From assembly GCF_963422355.1 (NCBI RefSeq), contig NC_085088.1, forward strand, positions 5,153,807-5,217,806: 64,000 nt of DNA. Reading direction: 5' to 3'. Origin of the DNA: Corticium candelabrum (Eukaryota > Porifera > Homoscleromorpha > Homosclerophorida > Plakinidae). The notes below the pieces were generated by a model. The model saw only the letters and a program-made list of their open reading frames with translations. It was not told the DNA's origin and made no database searches. The translations under genes and the position numbers were made by a program. Numbering within the stretch: the first letter of the stretch is position 1; each line of letters opens with the position of its first letter. Positions 1 to 13,400 of this stretch are shown here, piece by piece.

Positions 1-166
1 CCGCAAAACGTTGAAACCTTAATTCGAGCACTGCTATTATATCCCCGCTATTTGTAAAGGCCAAGCCAAGCGGATTGTAGAATAGAGCATCTTTTCCTGC
101 CCCGTCACGATGTCCATCCTGTAGAGATCCAGCAACAGTAAATACGATAACAGACTTGTCGGACAT
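1..166 (-). CDS. NHL-repeat protein, N-terminal part (runs off window)
   Basis: The minus strand is open from an ATG at 166 to the window edge. It begins MSDKSVIVFTVAGSLQDG and continues through a GAGKDALFYNPLGLAF-type segment. The pattern 'V-A-G-S/G-x-x-D-G-x-x-D-G-x-G-x-x-A-x-F-x-x-P-x-G-x-A' is the signature of an NHL beta-propeller blade, so this looks like the first blade of an NHL-repeat protein. Such proteins use the propeller for protein or RNA binding. The start is favoured because the ATG immediately precedes the repeat and the gene is divergent from DCAF11. No signal peptide is visible. Only about 55 residues are present, so the subfamily cannot be named. The last few codons may already be intron. 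Confidence 0.55.
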   Translation of the reverse strand, partial: MSDKSVIVFTVAGSLQDGHRDGAGKDALFYNPLGLAFTNSGDIIAVLELRFQRFA

Positions 167-581
167 TTTGACAACAAATTTATATTAAGTTTACTGCGGC
201 ACTCCGTCGTCTCGCGCTAACGCCCTGCACACTTGAAAGCAAAATAGTCCAGAAGCAGAGTCGGGTCCAACCAGTTTTGGAAAAACCGACTTTTGCGAGC
301 AGACAATTATAGTCGATTAAATATAATATTTATTGATTTCTTTATTTGTCATATCTGTAGTATGTGGCTCTCAGCTACTTTACTATAGCTACTGCAATTA
401 CCGTAATTCGAAGTTACGCGCGAGTATGGATGGCTTCCAACTTCAGTTTTCTATGTCGCAGGACACATCGCGCGTGCTTTTAACGCGCGTTATACCACGC
501 CCTTTAGCGCACGTTATTTATAATTAATCGAGGCTTTGTGTTGCAAGGATTCATGAGTCCGGTTCATATCCGGGCAATGTA
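167..581. promoter_or_regulatory. Shared 5' region between divergent NHL and DCAF11 genes
   Basis: About 415 bases separate the two divergent start codons. The stretch contains no long open frame with recognisable similarity. By position it must hold the 5' UTRs and promoters of both genes, so a bidirectional promoter is likely. No TATA box or other defined element is claimed. Confidence 0.4.
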
Positions 582-3500
582 ATGGGCAACCAGTCTCCAG
601 AATCTTCCTCCTGCGCAGGAGACAATGAAGACGAGCTTGCTTCGTTGAGAGCGTTGGGAGAACATGACGAGTTGTCTGCAGCTTTACTGGCATATCTTGT
701 TCACAGGTATCTACGACTTGTTGTCGTCGGTTTGTTTGTACACTTTGTTTTGTCCGCTCATCCATTGGTTTGCTTGTTTGTTCATCTTTCACTTGTCTGT
801 TACGTCGTCTGTTTGTCGGTCGATCTGTACACGTCTCTCGTACATGCAGTAAGGTAATACGGGGTAACTCCGATCACGGGGTAACTCCGATCACGTGACA
901 GTAAACCGCTCAGCGTTGTTGATGAGAAAACCGTACGCCTTTCCCATTACAGCACGTAAGTAGACGACCCTTCGTGGTTTTAGCAGGCAGTGACATAACC
1001 ACTAAGTCCTTGCCGTTGTGTCTCAAACGGCTTGTTTGTTGTGAGAACGACCTAGGTAGCGGAACTTGCGGTCCAAAAACTTTCTTGTTAGAGACAATCC
1101 AAAAGACTAAATGCTATTTTGTGCAACCCACTCTACCACTAAATACGTTGATGGAGACAAAACGCACCGTTGCCCTTCCTTTAGAGTCCAAAATTCGATC
1201 ACATTGTCACAGTGGTAGACTTACTTCGCTTGCGTTCTGATCTGCTTTATTCGTTTACTTTGCAATAATGGTACGACATTATCAACCTAAAGGAATTAAG
1301 AACAAGTTCTCTGACGAAGCCCTGAGAAAGGCACTGCAAGATCTTGCTGAAAACCAGGACAGCATAAGGAAGACGGCAGCTGTGTACGGCATTCCCTACT
1401 CAACCCTTCGTGATCATCACAAGGGAGTCAGTAAAACGCGATACGGTGGACGGCCAACAGTCTTGACTTACCAGGAAGAGAGAGAAATAGTGCAATGTTG
1501 CATTGTGCTGCAAGAGATGGGGTTTCCCCTTGATAGATCAAGTCTCAGCAACGTCATCTCAGATTACCTTAGAGCAAATGCTAGAGAAAATCCTTTTCCT
1601 GATGATTTACCTGGTCCTGACTGGTTTGTTGGCTTCTTTAAGCGATTGAAGAGTGCACTGAGTCAAAGGAAACCACAACATCTGTCAAAGAAACGTGCTA
1701 AGGCATTGACCAAAGACAGAATTGAGGGCTGGATGGAATTTGTCGAGAAGATCTACAGGAAGGCTGGGTTGTTTAAACTGAGTAAGAAAGAGCTGTCCAA
1801 AAGAATTTGGAACTGTGATGAAACCGCTTTTGCTACAGCCTCCTCATCTAGAATGGTTCTAGCTAGGAGAGGAGCTAAGTCTGTATATGAGACCATGGCA
1901 GGGAGTGGACGTGAATACATTACTGTCCATTGGGGTGGAAATGCCAATGGAGACAAAATCCCTCCCTATATTCTATATAAAGCTCAGCACTTGTATCATA
2001 CCTGGACCCTTAGTGGCCCTACTGAAGCAATGTATGGAGTATCAGCCAGCGGGTGGATGGAAAAACAAAACTTTTACAGCTGGTTTGTAAAAGGCTTCAT
2101 ACCAGTGCTCAAGAAGATGAAACTGATTGCAGAAAATGAAGAGCCATCTACTACACTGACGACAACAGAACCAAGTCTTGTCAGTGACCGTAGTGATGAC
2201 TCAGACTTCACAGATGATACTAGCCCCAGCGTGATCTTGTTTTTCGATGGACACTATTCACACATCAACTTGGATGTCATCAATGTGGCAAGAAAATACA
2301 ACATCATTCTCGTAACCCTGCCTCCAAATACCACGCACGCATTACAACCTCTGGATGTAGTCGTGTTTGCTCCCATGAAGAAAAATTGGCAGAAATTCTG
2401 ACCGACTATAAACGAAGAACAAGGGGACAAGGTGTCTGTAAAACAATTTTTCCCAAATTACTAAAACAGCTGACAGACACATCCATGAAACCACACCAAT
2501 TTCAAGGTGCATTTCGAGGAGCTGGTTTATATCCAAAGCCATCAGCTGCAGCCATTCCTCAAGCAAAAATTAGTCCAGCAGATGCTGTTACTACACGAAC
2601 ACCATGCAAGAGCCCTCGTTCTCCGACAGCAGCTACCACTCCTGCAATCAAACTTCAGCTTAGACACCACTTCTCCAAGTTGTTCCAGAAAACAAGAACG
2701 CCTATTCCACCACCACGGCCAAAGCCATCTGCTCGTGTAGACTTGGCATACTATGGAGAAGTCATAACAAGTCATGAGGCGTACTCTAGAATAAAAGCAC
2801 AAGATGAAAGAAAACAGCAAAGACTGGCAAAAGCAAAAAAAGGAAAGCAACCTGCACGCCAAGGCAAACGAAAAACTGCAGTAACAGAAGAAAGAGATGA
2901 AAACAAGTGCCAGGGATGCGGAGGATTGTTCGACAACGACAGCAATGAGAGGCAAGAAGATTGGGTGGGTTGTGAACACTGTTGGCGGTGGTATCACTAC
3001 GATTGTGCTGGGCTTTCAGAGCTTCCAGAAGACGAGGACCCTTGGACATGCTCCAAATGCAGCTAAATGTACATATATCAGAATCAATCAGAGTAAGGCT
3101 AGCGCGAGTAGATGCACTGTACGTAGCACGTCCACACGTTACCCTGCACATAGCTACTAGCTCAGTTTCTGATTAAGAGTGTTCAGTATAACTATTAAAT
3201 CATAATCATGTAACCAACGCGTACCTTGCAGCAGCAGAAATGACGCGCAGAGGAGTGATCGGAGTTGCCCCGCCCTTGGGTATTCAGAGATATGCATGCG
3301 AGTAACTTCCCGAGTCTACTGTATAGTAACTAGCAGCCGTAAGTCCATTGCAACGCAAGAAAACAATAAGTAGAAGTTGCTCTTCACGATAACAGTGTTT
3401 CACATCCAGAGCCTAGTTCTTCGTGGATACAGCCGGGAAACTGTCAAAGTGTGGTCGGAGTTACCCCGGATTACCTTACTGTCGAGTTTGAAGGTCTTTG

Positions 3501-6500
3501 CATGGTGTTTGTGCTAGGGTACTTTTTGGCGTTTTTAGGCAGAGATTCGGTTGGGTTTTGGTCTAATAGTATGGTGACAACATACAGTGTGGTGGTCAGA
3601 CGCATTCTTTTGCGCATGCGCTTATTAATTAATTATTTATTAATTACATTAGTTTAGCTTGGTCTTTTAGTGAAGGCTAGGCTGCAGTGTATTACAGTAC
3701 AGTTAATTGTTAAAGACATATGGTAATACCATACCTAGTCTGAGCAGGAACATTTCCAGAAAAATTAAAACCCAGTCAACTTCCTCATCACTTGCAAGTT
3801 CCCTGCATTTGACCTTGGGTGTGTTTCTTTGACTTCCACTAGCTCAACCGGTTGAGGTGGTAGAGATAGTCTGGTTGAGTGGAAGTAATCTCGGTAGAAG
3901 ATAGTGAGAAACACAAGAGTGGAAACGAGCACACACATTTATCTGTAGCTTAAGATGGATAGTCTGCACACGAAGAATGCGATCTCCTGGTATTCTTTAG
4001 AGTCATTCTTATTGTTGCTATGGCTGAAGTAGATGTGTTGATGATGCTTTTAGTCAACACAATTTATGGGGGACCCAGTTGGAGGCATTGATGTGCAGAC
4101 GGGAACTAGTTGGAATGTTGGGGTTAGAGTTACCGTTAGGGTAAAGCTGCTGAAATTATACTTCTGCCTTTTTTCGCTATTTTTTCGTACGTGGGCATGC
4201 ATAATAGATTACCTCGACCAGACTCGACCAGCTTAACCAACATTTGACTTGTGGAAATAAAATAAATGCACAAGAACTCTACCGTCTAGAGTGGTTGAGC
4301 TGGTAGAGGTAAGAGAAATCCACCCCTTGCAGTGATTTCCCTACAATACATTTGATGCGTCCTGGGACGCATTTGAGGAGGTTGAGATGCAGATTTCAGA
4401 CAGCAGGATGCATCCTATTACGTGCATTGTTGTCTACTAAAACCCATTACACCTGCAGGTTTAGACTACTCCCCTTACGGTTGAACTTCAAAATCTGCAA
4501 TATTTTTGTTGCTTTTTGGACCTTCCTGATAATCTTGGTATAGCAGACCCTGGCATTTTCATTTATTAGGTTAACTAAGCCCTTTCTGCAAAGGAAACAG
4601 AATTCAGATACAAGGGGTGGAGCTATGATCATTATCCAATTATCTTGTAAGGCGTACAGAAAGCAACTGGAACCATTTAGGTTAAATGTGCAAAATGTAC
4701 AAGCTCCAATGAGCACACCTGGTGTGCCCTCTATCTCATAAACTGACTTTGCGTCTAGTGCTGGCTTCAGTAACTGTTGACAGATGGGGTGTACACTGGT
4801 GTAGGATGTAGATTTGGTGAGTCCGGGCAACCAGTGAACTAGGTAGCACCACTTGAACGTGCAGGCTGCTTTATTCTCTGAGCTAGACGCATTGCTGTCT
4901 CTTCAACTTCAAACTTTCATACGCATAATTTTCATATGCCTGTGTGAGTTAGATAGATAATCATACAGTAATGAGCACACAATATGTAAACAAACAACCA
5001 CAATGCAAATTTGGGATGGCTACAGCGTGAACTCAACTGTAACTGTGTTGAAATTCAGTGTTTTCTTGAGCTGCAAGATGTTTGCCTTGATTCCAGGTAG
5101 GTTTTCAACCTATTTGTGTTTGTTAGTTAGTTAGTTACCAAATTTGCACAGGTGCATATTGCGTGCAGTTTACAGGTTTTGTACCAGCTAGGATTTTCCA
5201 GTGACATGCTGTTCTAATTAGACGCTGAATGTGTTAAACCGCTTGAGGAGTTAGCTCTGCAACAACAAAAGCTGCAGAAATTTCCGCCTGTTTTACTCCC
5301 CTTACTAACTACAGCAAATCTGCTGGAAAAGAGTTGCTTGGCGATCAGGATGTTGATGACTAGCACAGTCAATCTATCAATCTGCAGAAATTGTTGGATA
5401 ACATTCATGCTAGATTTCCATCTGCTGCTATATTAGACGCTCTCTCTGTGTTTGATCCTCGAAATCTTCCTCCTATTGAAGACCTAGCAGGTTATGGAGA
5501 TCAACAGATTCGGATGTTGATTAATCATTTTGGAGAACAAGCTCTTGAAAGCCGGGCTTGTCAATGAAGATGCGATGACTGAATGGTTGATATGCAGGTC
5601 TCTTATGAGCAACAAGTTTCGAAATTAGACAATGGTTGAATTTGGATCTGGTATCCTATTTGAACACAGAGATGCCTTCCCACAGCTACAGAGCGGAATA
5701 TAAGGAAATTTTTTGTCCGGACAAACAGGTTTGCCAAAGCCACGCCCATTCTAACAAATTTTGACCCCGCAAACAACACTTTATTTCTATTATTTGACAT
5801 ATATACAAAGCATGACAATAACCAGAACAACTTTGAGACAACATACCTGCAAAGCAATCTTTTATTGCGTTACAATAAAGTGAAAAATTATGGAACCTCA
5901 AAAGACAAACTTGGAAGTGCACTATAATTATGTGAGACAATAGCAGAACATTAACAGGGAAACCTAACACAACAATGTGCAAAATTGTATTCAGTCAGAC
6001 CTTCTGGAAAACTATTTGTAGAAGCGGTCCTAGAGGATTATGCCACATGTCCCAGTCATCTAAACTAAAGCTGCTAGTGCTATCGTCTTGGGTCAACTCT
6101 CCAGTTTTCTTTGCTCAGTATTGCTTTCTGAAACCTTGATTAGGACAGCAGTTTGTCTTGCATTGTTCCCACCACAGCCGAATAGCGGCGTCAGCGTGAA
6201 AGTCTTGAAGTGAGGGTCCTTCATGGTATACTTCCATAAGGTCAGACAAGGTGGTGTTGCTCATGCTGGTGTGCCGGTCTTTCTTGATCAGTTTCAGCGA
6301 TGAAAACATCCTTTCAACATGTGTGGTAGTTAAGGGGAGACTAATACTATGTCTGGACAAGTGTGAACTATGTACCACACAGACTCATAGCACACCTTGC
6401 TGATGTGCAGATATTTTCTAGCATAATGGACTACCTCCTCAACATGAAGAGCAAGAATATTAACCCCTTTGCTTTCTAATGGTTTGGCAAAATGAACAGC

Positions 6501-9500
6501 AAGAGTTTTTACAGCTTCTCTAACCTCTGCATTATCATCAACGTTTTTGTCTTCACTATCTTGCTCAGAAGTTTGAACGTTAGGTTTTCTTTGCCATGTT
6601 TGGGTGTCAAGAAAGGCAATTATATGACAAAGAAGTTTTGGTGTCACACCAACCTAGTCACTCCTTCATTTTATTATCAAGGCATACTAAATCGGTATTC
6701 ACCTTTTCTGCAGTTACTTAGTGTGCTGACAGAATAGTCTGCCAAAAGGCTCTTTGAAAGAAACCGTTTAGTACCTTTCCAGAAGGACTGGAATTTTCAA
6801 AGAAACAGCAGTCACTGCTATTTGACAATGACAAGAAAGAAAACATTCACAAATCAGGATGTTTGATTACCGTCTTGGGGACGATGTTTCTACCAATTCA
6901 TGTCGTCATATTTGGTGCTGTGCTACATGCATTCTAGGTGAAAATTTGTATTTTACAGCAACTGGTGTCTCAGTAACCCGTCTCACCACTTCACACAAAA
7001 GCATATATACTGTCTATGACCCCATGAGTGTGAACTTTGAAAATCTGTAATATCTCCGCTGTTTTTTGGACCTTCCTGATGACCTGGAATGGTTAGAAAC
7101 CACAAGGTCTGGCATCTGTTTACTAAATTATTTAAGCCCTTCCTACAAAGGAAACCAAAAGATAACACTTTTTGCATATCAAGGACATATTAGCCAAGTA
7201 CAAATGGTTATTATCCAATTATCTAGTGAGATCAATGGATCATCAACTGTAACCACTTAAGATAATTGGTGCAACATGCTCTAATAAGCACACCTGGTGT
7301 GACCTCTACCTCATTACTCGCTTCCCAGTTCAGGCTTACTGGGATAGTAGATATGTACCCCAAGAAAACATACTCTCTGATAGTGCACATAGTCTGACTT
7401 ATGAGTGTCCGAATCATGCCATTTGGGTGTGACCGTTCCAGTAGCCAATGTCCGGACAACACAATATATGGCCGGACATGGACTTGTTTTGACCGGACAA
7501 TGTCCGGTGTCTGGGCGTTATATTCTCCTTTGCTGCTATCACTTCTTCTGGCTGCAGGACTTGTCATACCTGTAACGAATGCTGGCTGTGAAAGAGTATT
7601 CTCTTGTCAGAATCATATTATGACAAAACTACAGAACCGCTTGTCTGAAGAGAAAATTGACTGCTTGATGCTCATTTCACTAGAAGGACCACCTATGTAT
7701 CAATTCAATTTTGAGCTTGCATTTTGCAAGTGAAAAGAGAACAAAGGTAGAAGGTTACTTGGACAGCACCCTGGTCGCAAAGTGTTCTAGGCACTCACTG
7801 CCACATAACATGATAAACATAATTACAGACTGTTATTGAAAGTTTGTTTGCACAAGTTTGGCTAATAAACTAGTAAAACATGCCCACACGTTTGTTTGAT
7901 ATATACTATAGTAGAAAGTATTTGCCTATAATACTTGGACAGCATCGATATCTAGGCGTAATTTGTATGACTATATTATAACATGATGAGCATACATGTA
8001 GTCACAAAGTGTTATTATTAGTATAGACCTTTGTTTGAATTTTGGTTTAATAATGAAACCTGTCTACAAGTTTGGTTGATATACATACATTACAATTACG
8101 TTCACCGTAGAAAACATTTACTACTGTACCACATTACCAACTTAGGCCACGCCTTTTTAGGGGCGGGGCCAAATATGCGCAAGATGAGGATGCATGTTTG
8201 AAGGGGGTTAGGAAAATCACTGCCTTGTGTCACTCTTGTTTGCATCAGCCTCCTCATCTCACATCTTTGACTCAGCTAGTATTAGTCTTCAGCTGTGTTT
8301 TCTCAATTTCTTCTCCCAGGCATATACTTAGAAACCTAAAGGTTGTGACTTTTGTTTTACTATAGATCAGGGGTAGACCTGTCCAAATATAGTATTGATT
8401 TGCATTGGGGTGAAATTTTTTTGAGCAAATAGCACTAACAGTGCTTTTTGTAGTGGTCGAGTGAAATTGGTTCCTGCTTCAACAAGCAATAGTGAATCAT
8501 TGATTGGACAAGAAGGTGCTACGATTGTGTATGATGGTTTTTGCATAAAGTGTTAATTGTTGAATTACTGGCAGGTAATGATGACAAAGTTGAAGCATGG
8601 TCTGATCTTCCTCTTGCAGTAAAGGTTTGAATACATATCTTTGTTGGTTAACTTCATTAACTAACTTTTAGGTGTCTAGCTTGTTTGTAAGTGTTATGAA
8701 AAATGCATTGAGTTGTTATACTGAAGTGTTTAATTGAATAGTTGCTCTTGTTTTCCATTGTCTGGTCATGCCGAAGCATGTCACAGTTTGTACATATGCT
8801 TTCTACATTGTTTCAACTTAATACTGTAGCATTGCATGGTTGTTCTTCTTGTATGTTTTCAGTGAGATCAAATGTCTAATATAATGAAATACTGGTATGT
8901 GTAATTTGTTATGCAGTGTGGTAAGGTACACTAATCTGACTTGATGTTGCTTTTGTGTTACAAGAACAATGACATTTCTCAATTGATAGCACATGCAAGT
9001 AGACTTCATATTCATAACAGACCTCAGCCTACTGCCAGGAATTTGGCTTGCAATGTGAAATCAAGACAGGTGGCTTCGTCTGACTGTCAAGGAGGATTTT
9101 CATCAGCTACTAAAATAGGAATAATGTCACAGTAAGTATTGGTGGACACAAAGAATTGTATGTGAATGACAGTCTTAAGAATATGTGGATATTTTGTAGA
9201 CAGCGATATCTTCCTAATTCAAGCAGAGTGGTTGCTCGCTTTGTCGGCAAAGTGACTGGTGGAGTGTTTTCTTCTGATGGACTGGCATTCATGTCGATGT
9301 GCCAAGGTTGTTGACTCATTTTAATACACATAAATAGATTATGACTACCCAAATTTTTGTGACCTCTAGTATGGACATCTTCAACGTTAAATTAGTGTAC
9401 ATTTTAGTTTAAGTAGTCTAGCAAGAAACGGATTGGGTTGAGATAGCACTTGCAGAAATTATTGGTGCTTGTGACGTTGGCTGTACAAGGGCAAGGTAGT

Positions 9501-10124
9501 CTTGTTACAAGTGCTAATGGGTTTTGATTCTTGTAATGCTGGTTTAACATTTATTTTGAAGCATACTATAACTACATGCACAATATGGACAGTATGTTTC
9601 TAACTTCATGGTTGCTGTGTTGACAATATTTTGTGTGTTCAGATAATTACATTCGACTGTTCGATGTCACCCATCACAGATTTAAATGTTTTCATGCTGT
9701 CGAATGCAGGCATGTCGGCTACAGTGTGATTGACACACATTTCAGGTGAACGAAACGATTACATGAGTAGGCTTGTGTTCAATGCATCGTTTTTCAGTCC
9801 TGACAATAGCTGCTTGATCTATGCCAGCTGGCATGACAGCAGTAAGTAGACCACCATTTATTAATGCAATAAGATAATTAATTTATTTTGCACATAGTTC
9901 AACTTTACCGAATTTATAGCGATGATAAACAACATATTGCATTAAGTTTAAGGTAGCTGTCAAATCTTAACAGTGAGATTTGTATTTTGGCCGATTATGG
10001 GTTTTGAATTACTAGGCCGCCTAATGTCTCACATTTCTGTCCTTTCTCTATTCGATTCTCTCCTGACAACAATCATATATTGGCCGGGTAAGATGGGAGC
10101 TTTACTTGCACAGACAGACTGACG

Positions 10125-10162
<38 letters not shown>

Positions 10163-10361
10163 GACACAGACAGACAAACACAGACAGACATCCAGAATTG
10201 CAGACAGACAGACAAACAGACAGGCTGAGAGGCAGACAAACACAGACAGAATGGCAGACAGACACATAGACAGACAAACAGACAGACACATAGACAGACA
10301 AACAGACAGACACACAGGCACATAGACAGAAAGACAGACAGTCAAACACAGACAGACAGAC

Positions 10362-10408
<47 letters not shown>

Positions 10409-13400
10409 GTTATCTGTGATAATAGAGAAGAAACGTGGACCAATACGGTCCATATATCATATATGTTTTTTCAAGTGTAGTTTATGCAGAGAACAAAACT
10501 TTCAAATATTTTACTTTAGACGTGGCTGTACTAGCTCCTCTAGCCTGTAATAGTTTCGATGTTTGAAATTATACTACCATTGACAGACAGACAGACAAAC
10601 ACAGAGAGTGACAGACAGACAGGCAGACAGGCAGACACTGACAGACAGACACATAAATAGACACATAGACAGACACACAGACAGGCAGACACACAAATAG
10701 ACAGACAAACAAACAACAAATCAACAAAGATTAATAAGCAAACAAACAAACAAACAAACAGACTCAAATACAAATGCATTGTCACATCTTCAATTGTTGT
10801 TGTTATTAAATAAATGTATTTGCTTTTAACATTCAGTGGTAATGATGGCTGTGTCTATTTGTATGACCAAGCAAGGGGCGAGAGGACACTTCGTGTATGG
10901 GTTTCTACTATTATGCATATGTTTGAATTGATATTTTTGCTAGATGGATACAATAATTATTGCATAAGTTCGTGTATGTACTTATCAATCTCTCTTGGCT
11001 AACAATGTATGTAGCAGATGGTTGCTTTATGGTTATTGTTAGCTTTGCTGCGTTTTAGTTTCTGACATCATACGGAGGAGATGATGGTGTTTCCTATGAC
11101 GTGAATGTTGTGTCGTATGCGGATGAATCTCCTAACGTTGTGTTTTCTGGAGGTGATGATACACTGTGTATGGTGAGCAGTGGCTTTGATTTGGATAGCG
11201 AAGCAATTTGTGGCATTTTGCAGGTATGGGACTTGCGAATAGTGAATGAGAGTCATCCACGTCCTGTAGCTGCAATGGCAGGTCACAGAGGAGGCATTAC
11301 ATTTATTGACTCGAAGGTGTGCAGATCACTTCATATTGAGTTTATGTTGGGCAGGTTGGGTAGATGAGTGAATGGACATTTTATGATGTGTGCACACAAC
11401 AGTCTATTTACATCAAATGTGTTAGTTCTTAGCAAAATAGGCTGTTGTTGTTGATGATAGTTTTTAGCTCATTCTCTGACTGTATGAAAGTTTTCAATTT
11501 TATGAATCGTGATCATTATTGTTCATCATTTTTACTCGTGTCATCTCAGTGAACATTTTGTATGAGTTGGATAGAGATGCAAAGGTCCATTTCATGCTAC
11601 TAAGGCATCAGTAAAAATTAGAGTCATGGCACTTTTATTTGGAAAGGCATCCTGTCAGTTATTTGCAAGTGTAGAACTGATGGCAGGTGAAACTGGCATG
11701 TATGTCAATTTTATTGCATTTAAATATATTTATACATATCCGTCACATTTACTTTTGTATTGCTTACCATATTTATGCCACTACCATGCGATTTCACTCT
11801 TCGAAATAGAGAGGTTGCTAGTATTGTTTTTTCTCGTGGTTGTACATGACAAAGGACCAAACAAACTCTAGTGATTATCATTGACTGTAATATTGTTGCT
11901 AAATGTTTATGTGTCTACTATTGGTTAGCAATTTCTGGTTTCATGACCAAGCGTTTAGTTGATGCAACATTTGCTTGCAGACTATTACAGTATTGTTAAC
12001 CCGAGGTTGAACATGCACTAGGGTTACAGTAACACCAAGCCATTTGGCCAGCTTGACTACTAACTCGATGTTGGCGGGTCGATAGATGCATAGGCAATTG
12101 TTGTTCTTTTGAGTAGACTGATGTTTAAGTAGTCTGTCATTTTCTGTCTTGCTGGTGTAGGGTGATAGTCGCTATCTAATTACTAACTCAAAAGATCAGA
12201 CTATAAAGCTGTGGGACATTCGGCATCCTTCAGATACCGAAACATTAAGAGTAAGAACAATATTTGGCAATCGCGTCAATTTTTTGTAATAGTTTTGCTT
12301 TAGAATGCAAGAGTATCTGTTACAGCAGCAGCAAATTGGGATTATAGGTGGCAAGCACCACCTACATTATGTGAGTAGCTGTAACCATGTTTTTATGTGA
12401 GTGTAATAGGTTGTCTTATTCAGTTGACAAGCAAGCTGAAATGGCTGGTGATGACTCTCTGATGACATACCGAGGACATCAGGTGTTAAAATGTCTTATA
12501 CGTTCTCGGTTTTCACCAGTCCATGTTACAGGCCAGGTAGATCTGTTTGGTTACCGTTGATTTAGACATGATTTAAAGTAATGTGTATGTACTTTGGTAG
12601 CGATATATTTATTCTGGCTGCTCCTCAGGCAATGTGATTGGTAGGATATTTGAGTAGGTGGAGATATCAAATTTCCTAATTGATAATTTTTATTTGATTA
12701 TTTAGTATATGATGTTCTGACAGGAGAAGTTGTGTCTCAACTTAGAGGTCACGTATCCTTTACAGTACTTTTAATTTGATGAACAATTAATACTTTTAGT
12801 AATGAGAGTTAACGATTTGCATGATGATGTTTGGGGTCATGGATACGTAGCATAGTTATTGTTTAGATTTTATATTGGTAGGTATCTATCCTATCCGTGA
12901 CATTATGTTTCTTTGTTTGTTTTACTGATAATTTAGTTCTTTTTGGCTTGTATGTGCTTTGCCGCTTGGAAACTGGTGCTTGACCACATGTTACCAAGTA
13001 CACTAAGTATACACTTGAGTTTCATTTGTTAAGGCTCGTGTGAGACACAAGAGTTGTGTTGGGATACAAATTTACTGTCTAGCTCTTTAAGATTATTGTA
13101 TATTGTATGTGGTTTGGTAACGTACATACGTGGTTCTACCATATCTGTACGTTTTTATCTTTGACTTGCTACTACAACTGTAGACAAGTACAGTACGTGA
13201 TGCGTCCTGGCATCCATATGAGCAGGTCATTTGCTCTTCATCGGTAAGATAGATTTTGTATTATATGAACTGATCACATGTTATACATGTAGTTGTTGAG
13301 TATGAATATTTGCATTTAGTGGGATGGTACTCATGCATGGTGGGAATATGTGCCTGAAAGAAGAGACGCTGTGTACAACATGGCAAGAAAGTCAGGAACC

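Larger units (their letters stand above)
847..3481 (+). mobile_element. pogo/Tigger-like DNA transposon with PHD-finger transposase
   Basis: A 2.6-kb element sits inside DCAF11 intron 1. It is bounded by 31-base terminal inverted repeats (847-877 and 3451-3481) that differ at only two positions, both beginning CAGTAAGGTAAT inward. A second copy of GGGGTAACTCCGATCAC lies directly inside the left end (878-894), and an inverted variant lies at 3255-3271, which looks like subterminal transposase binding sites. The transposase runs in the same direction as DCAF11. Tc1/mariner-pogo elements normally duplicate a TA, but I do not see a clean TA on both sides, so the target duplication is unresolved. 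The well-matched ends suggest a recent insertion. Confidence 0.85.

Noticed and set aside
841-3490. TA target-site duplication for the pogo-like element
   Set aside because: The bases just outside the two matched 31-base ends are not both TA; the duplication could not be shown.
10029-10785. Minus-strand frames rich in Cys, Leu, Ser and Val (CLSVCLSV)
   Set aside because: They are translations of the CAGA tetranucleotide arrays in a DCAF11 intron, not proteins.
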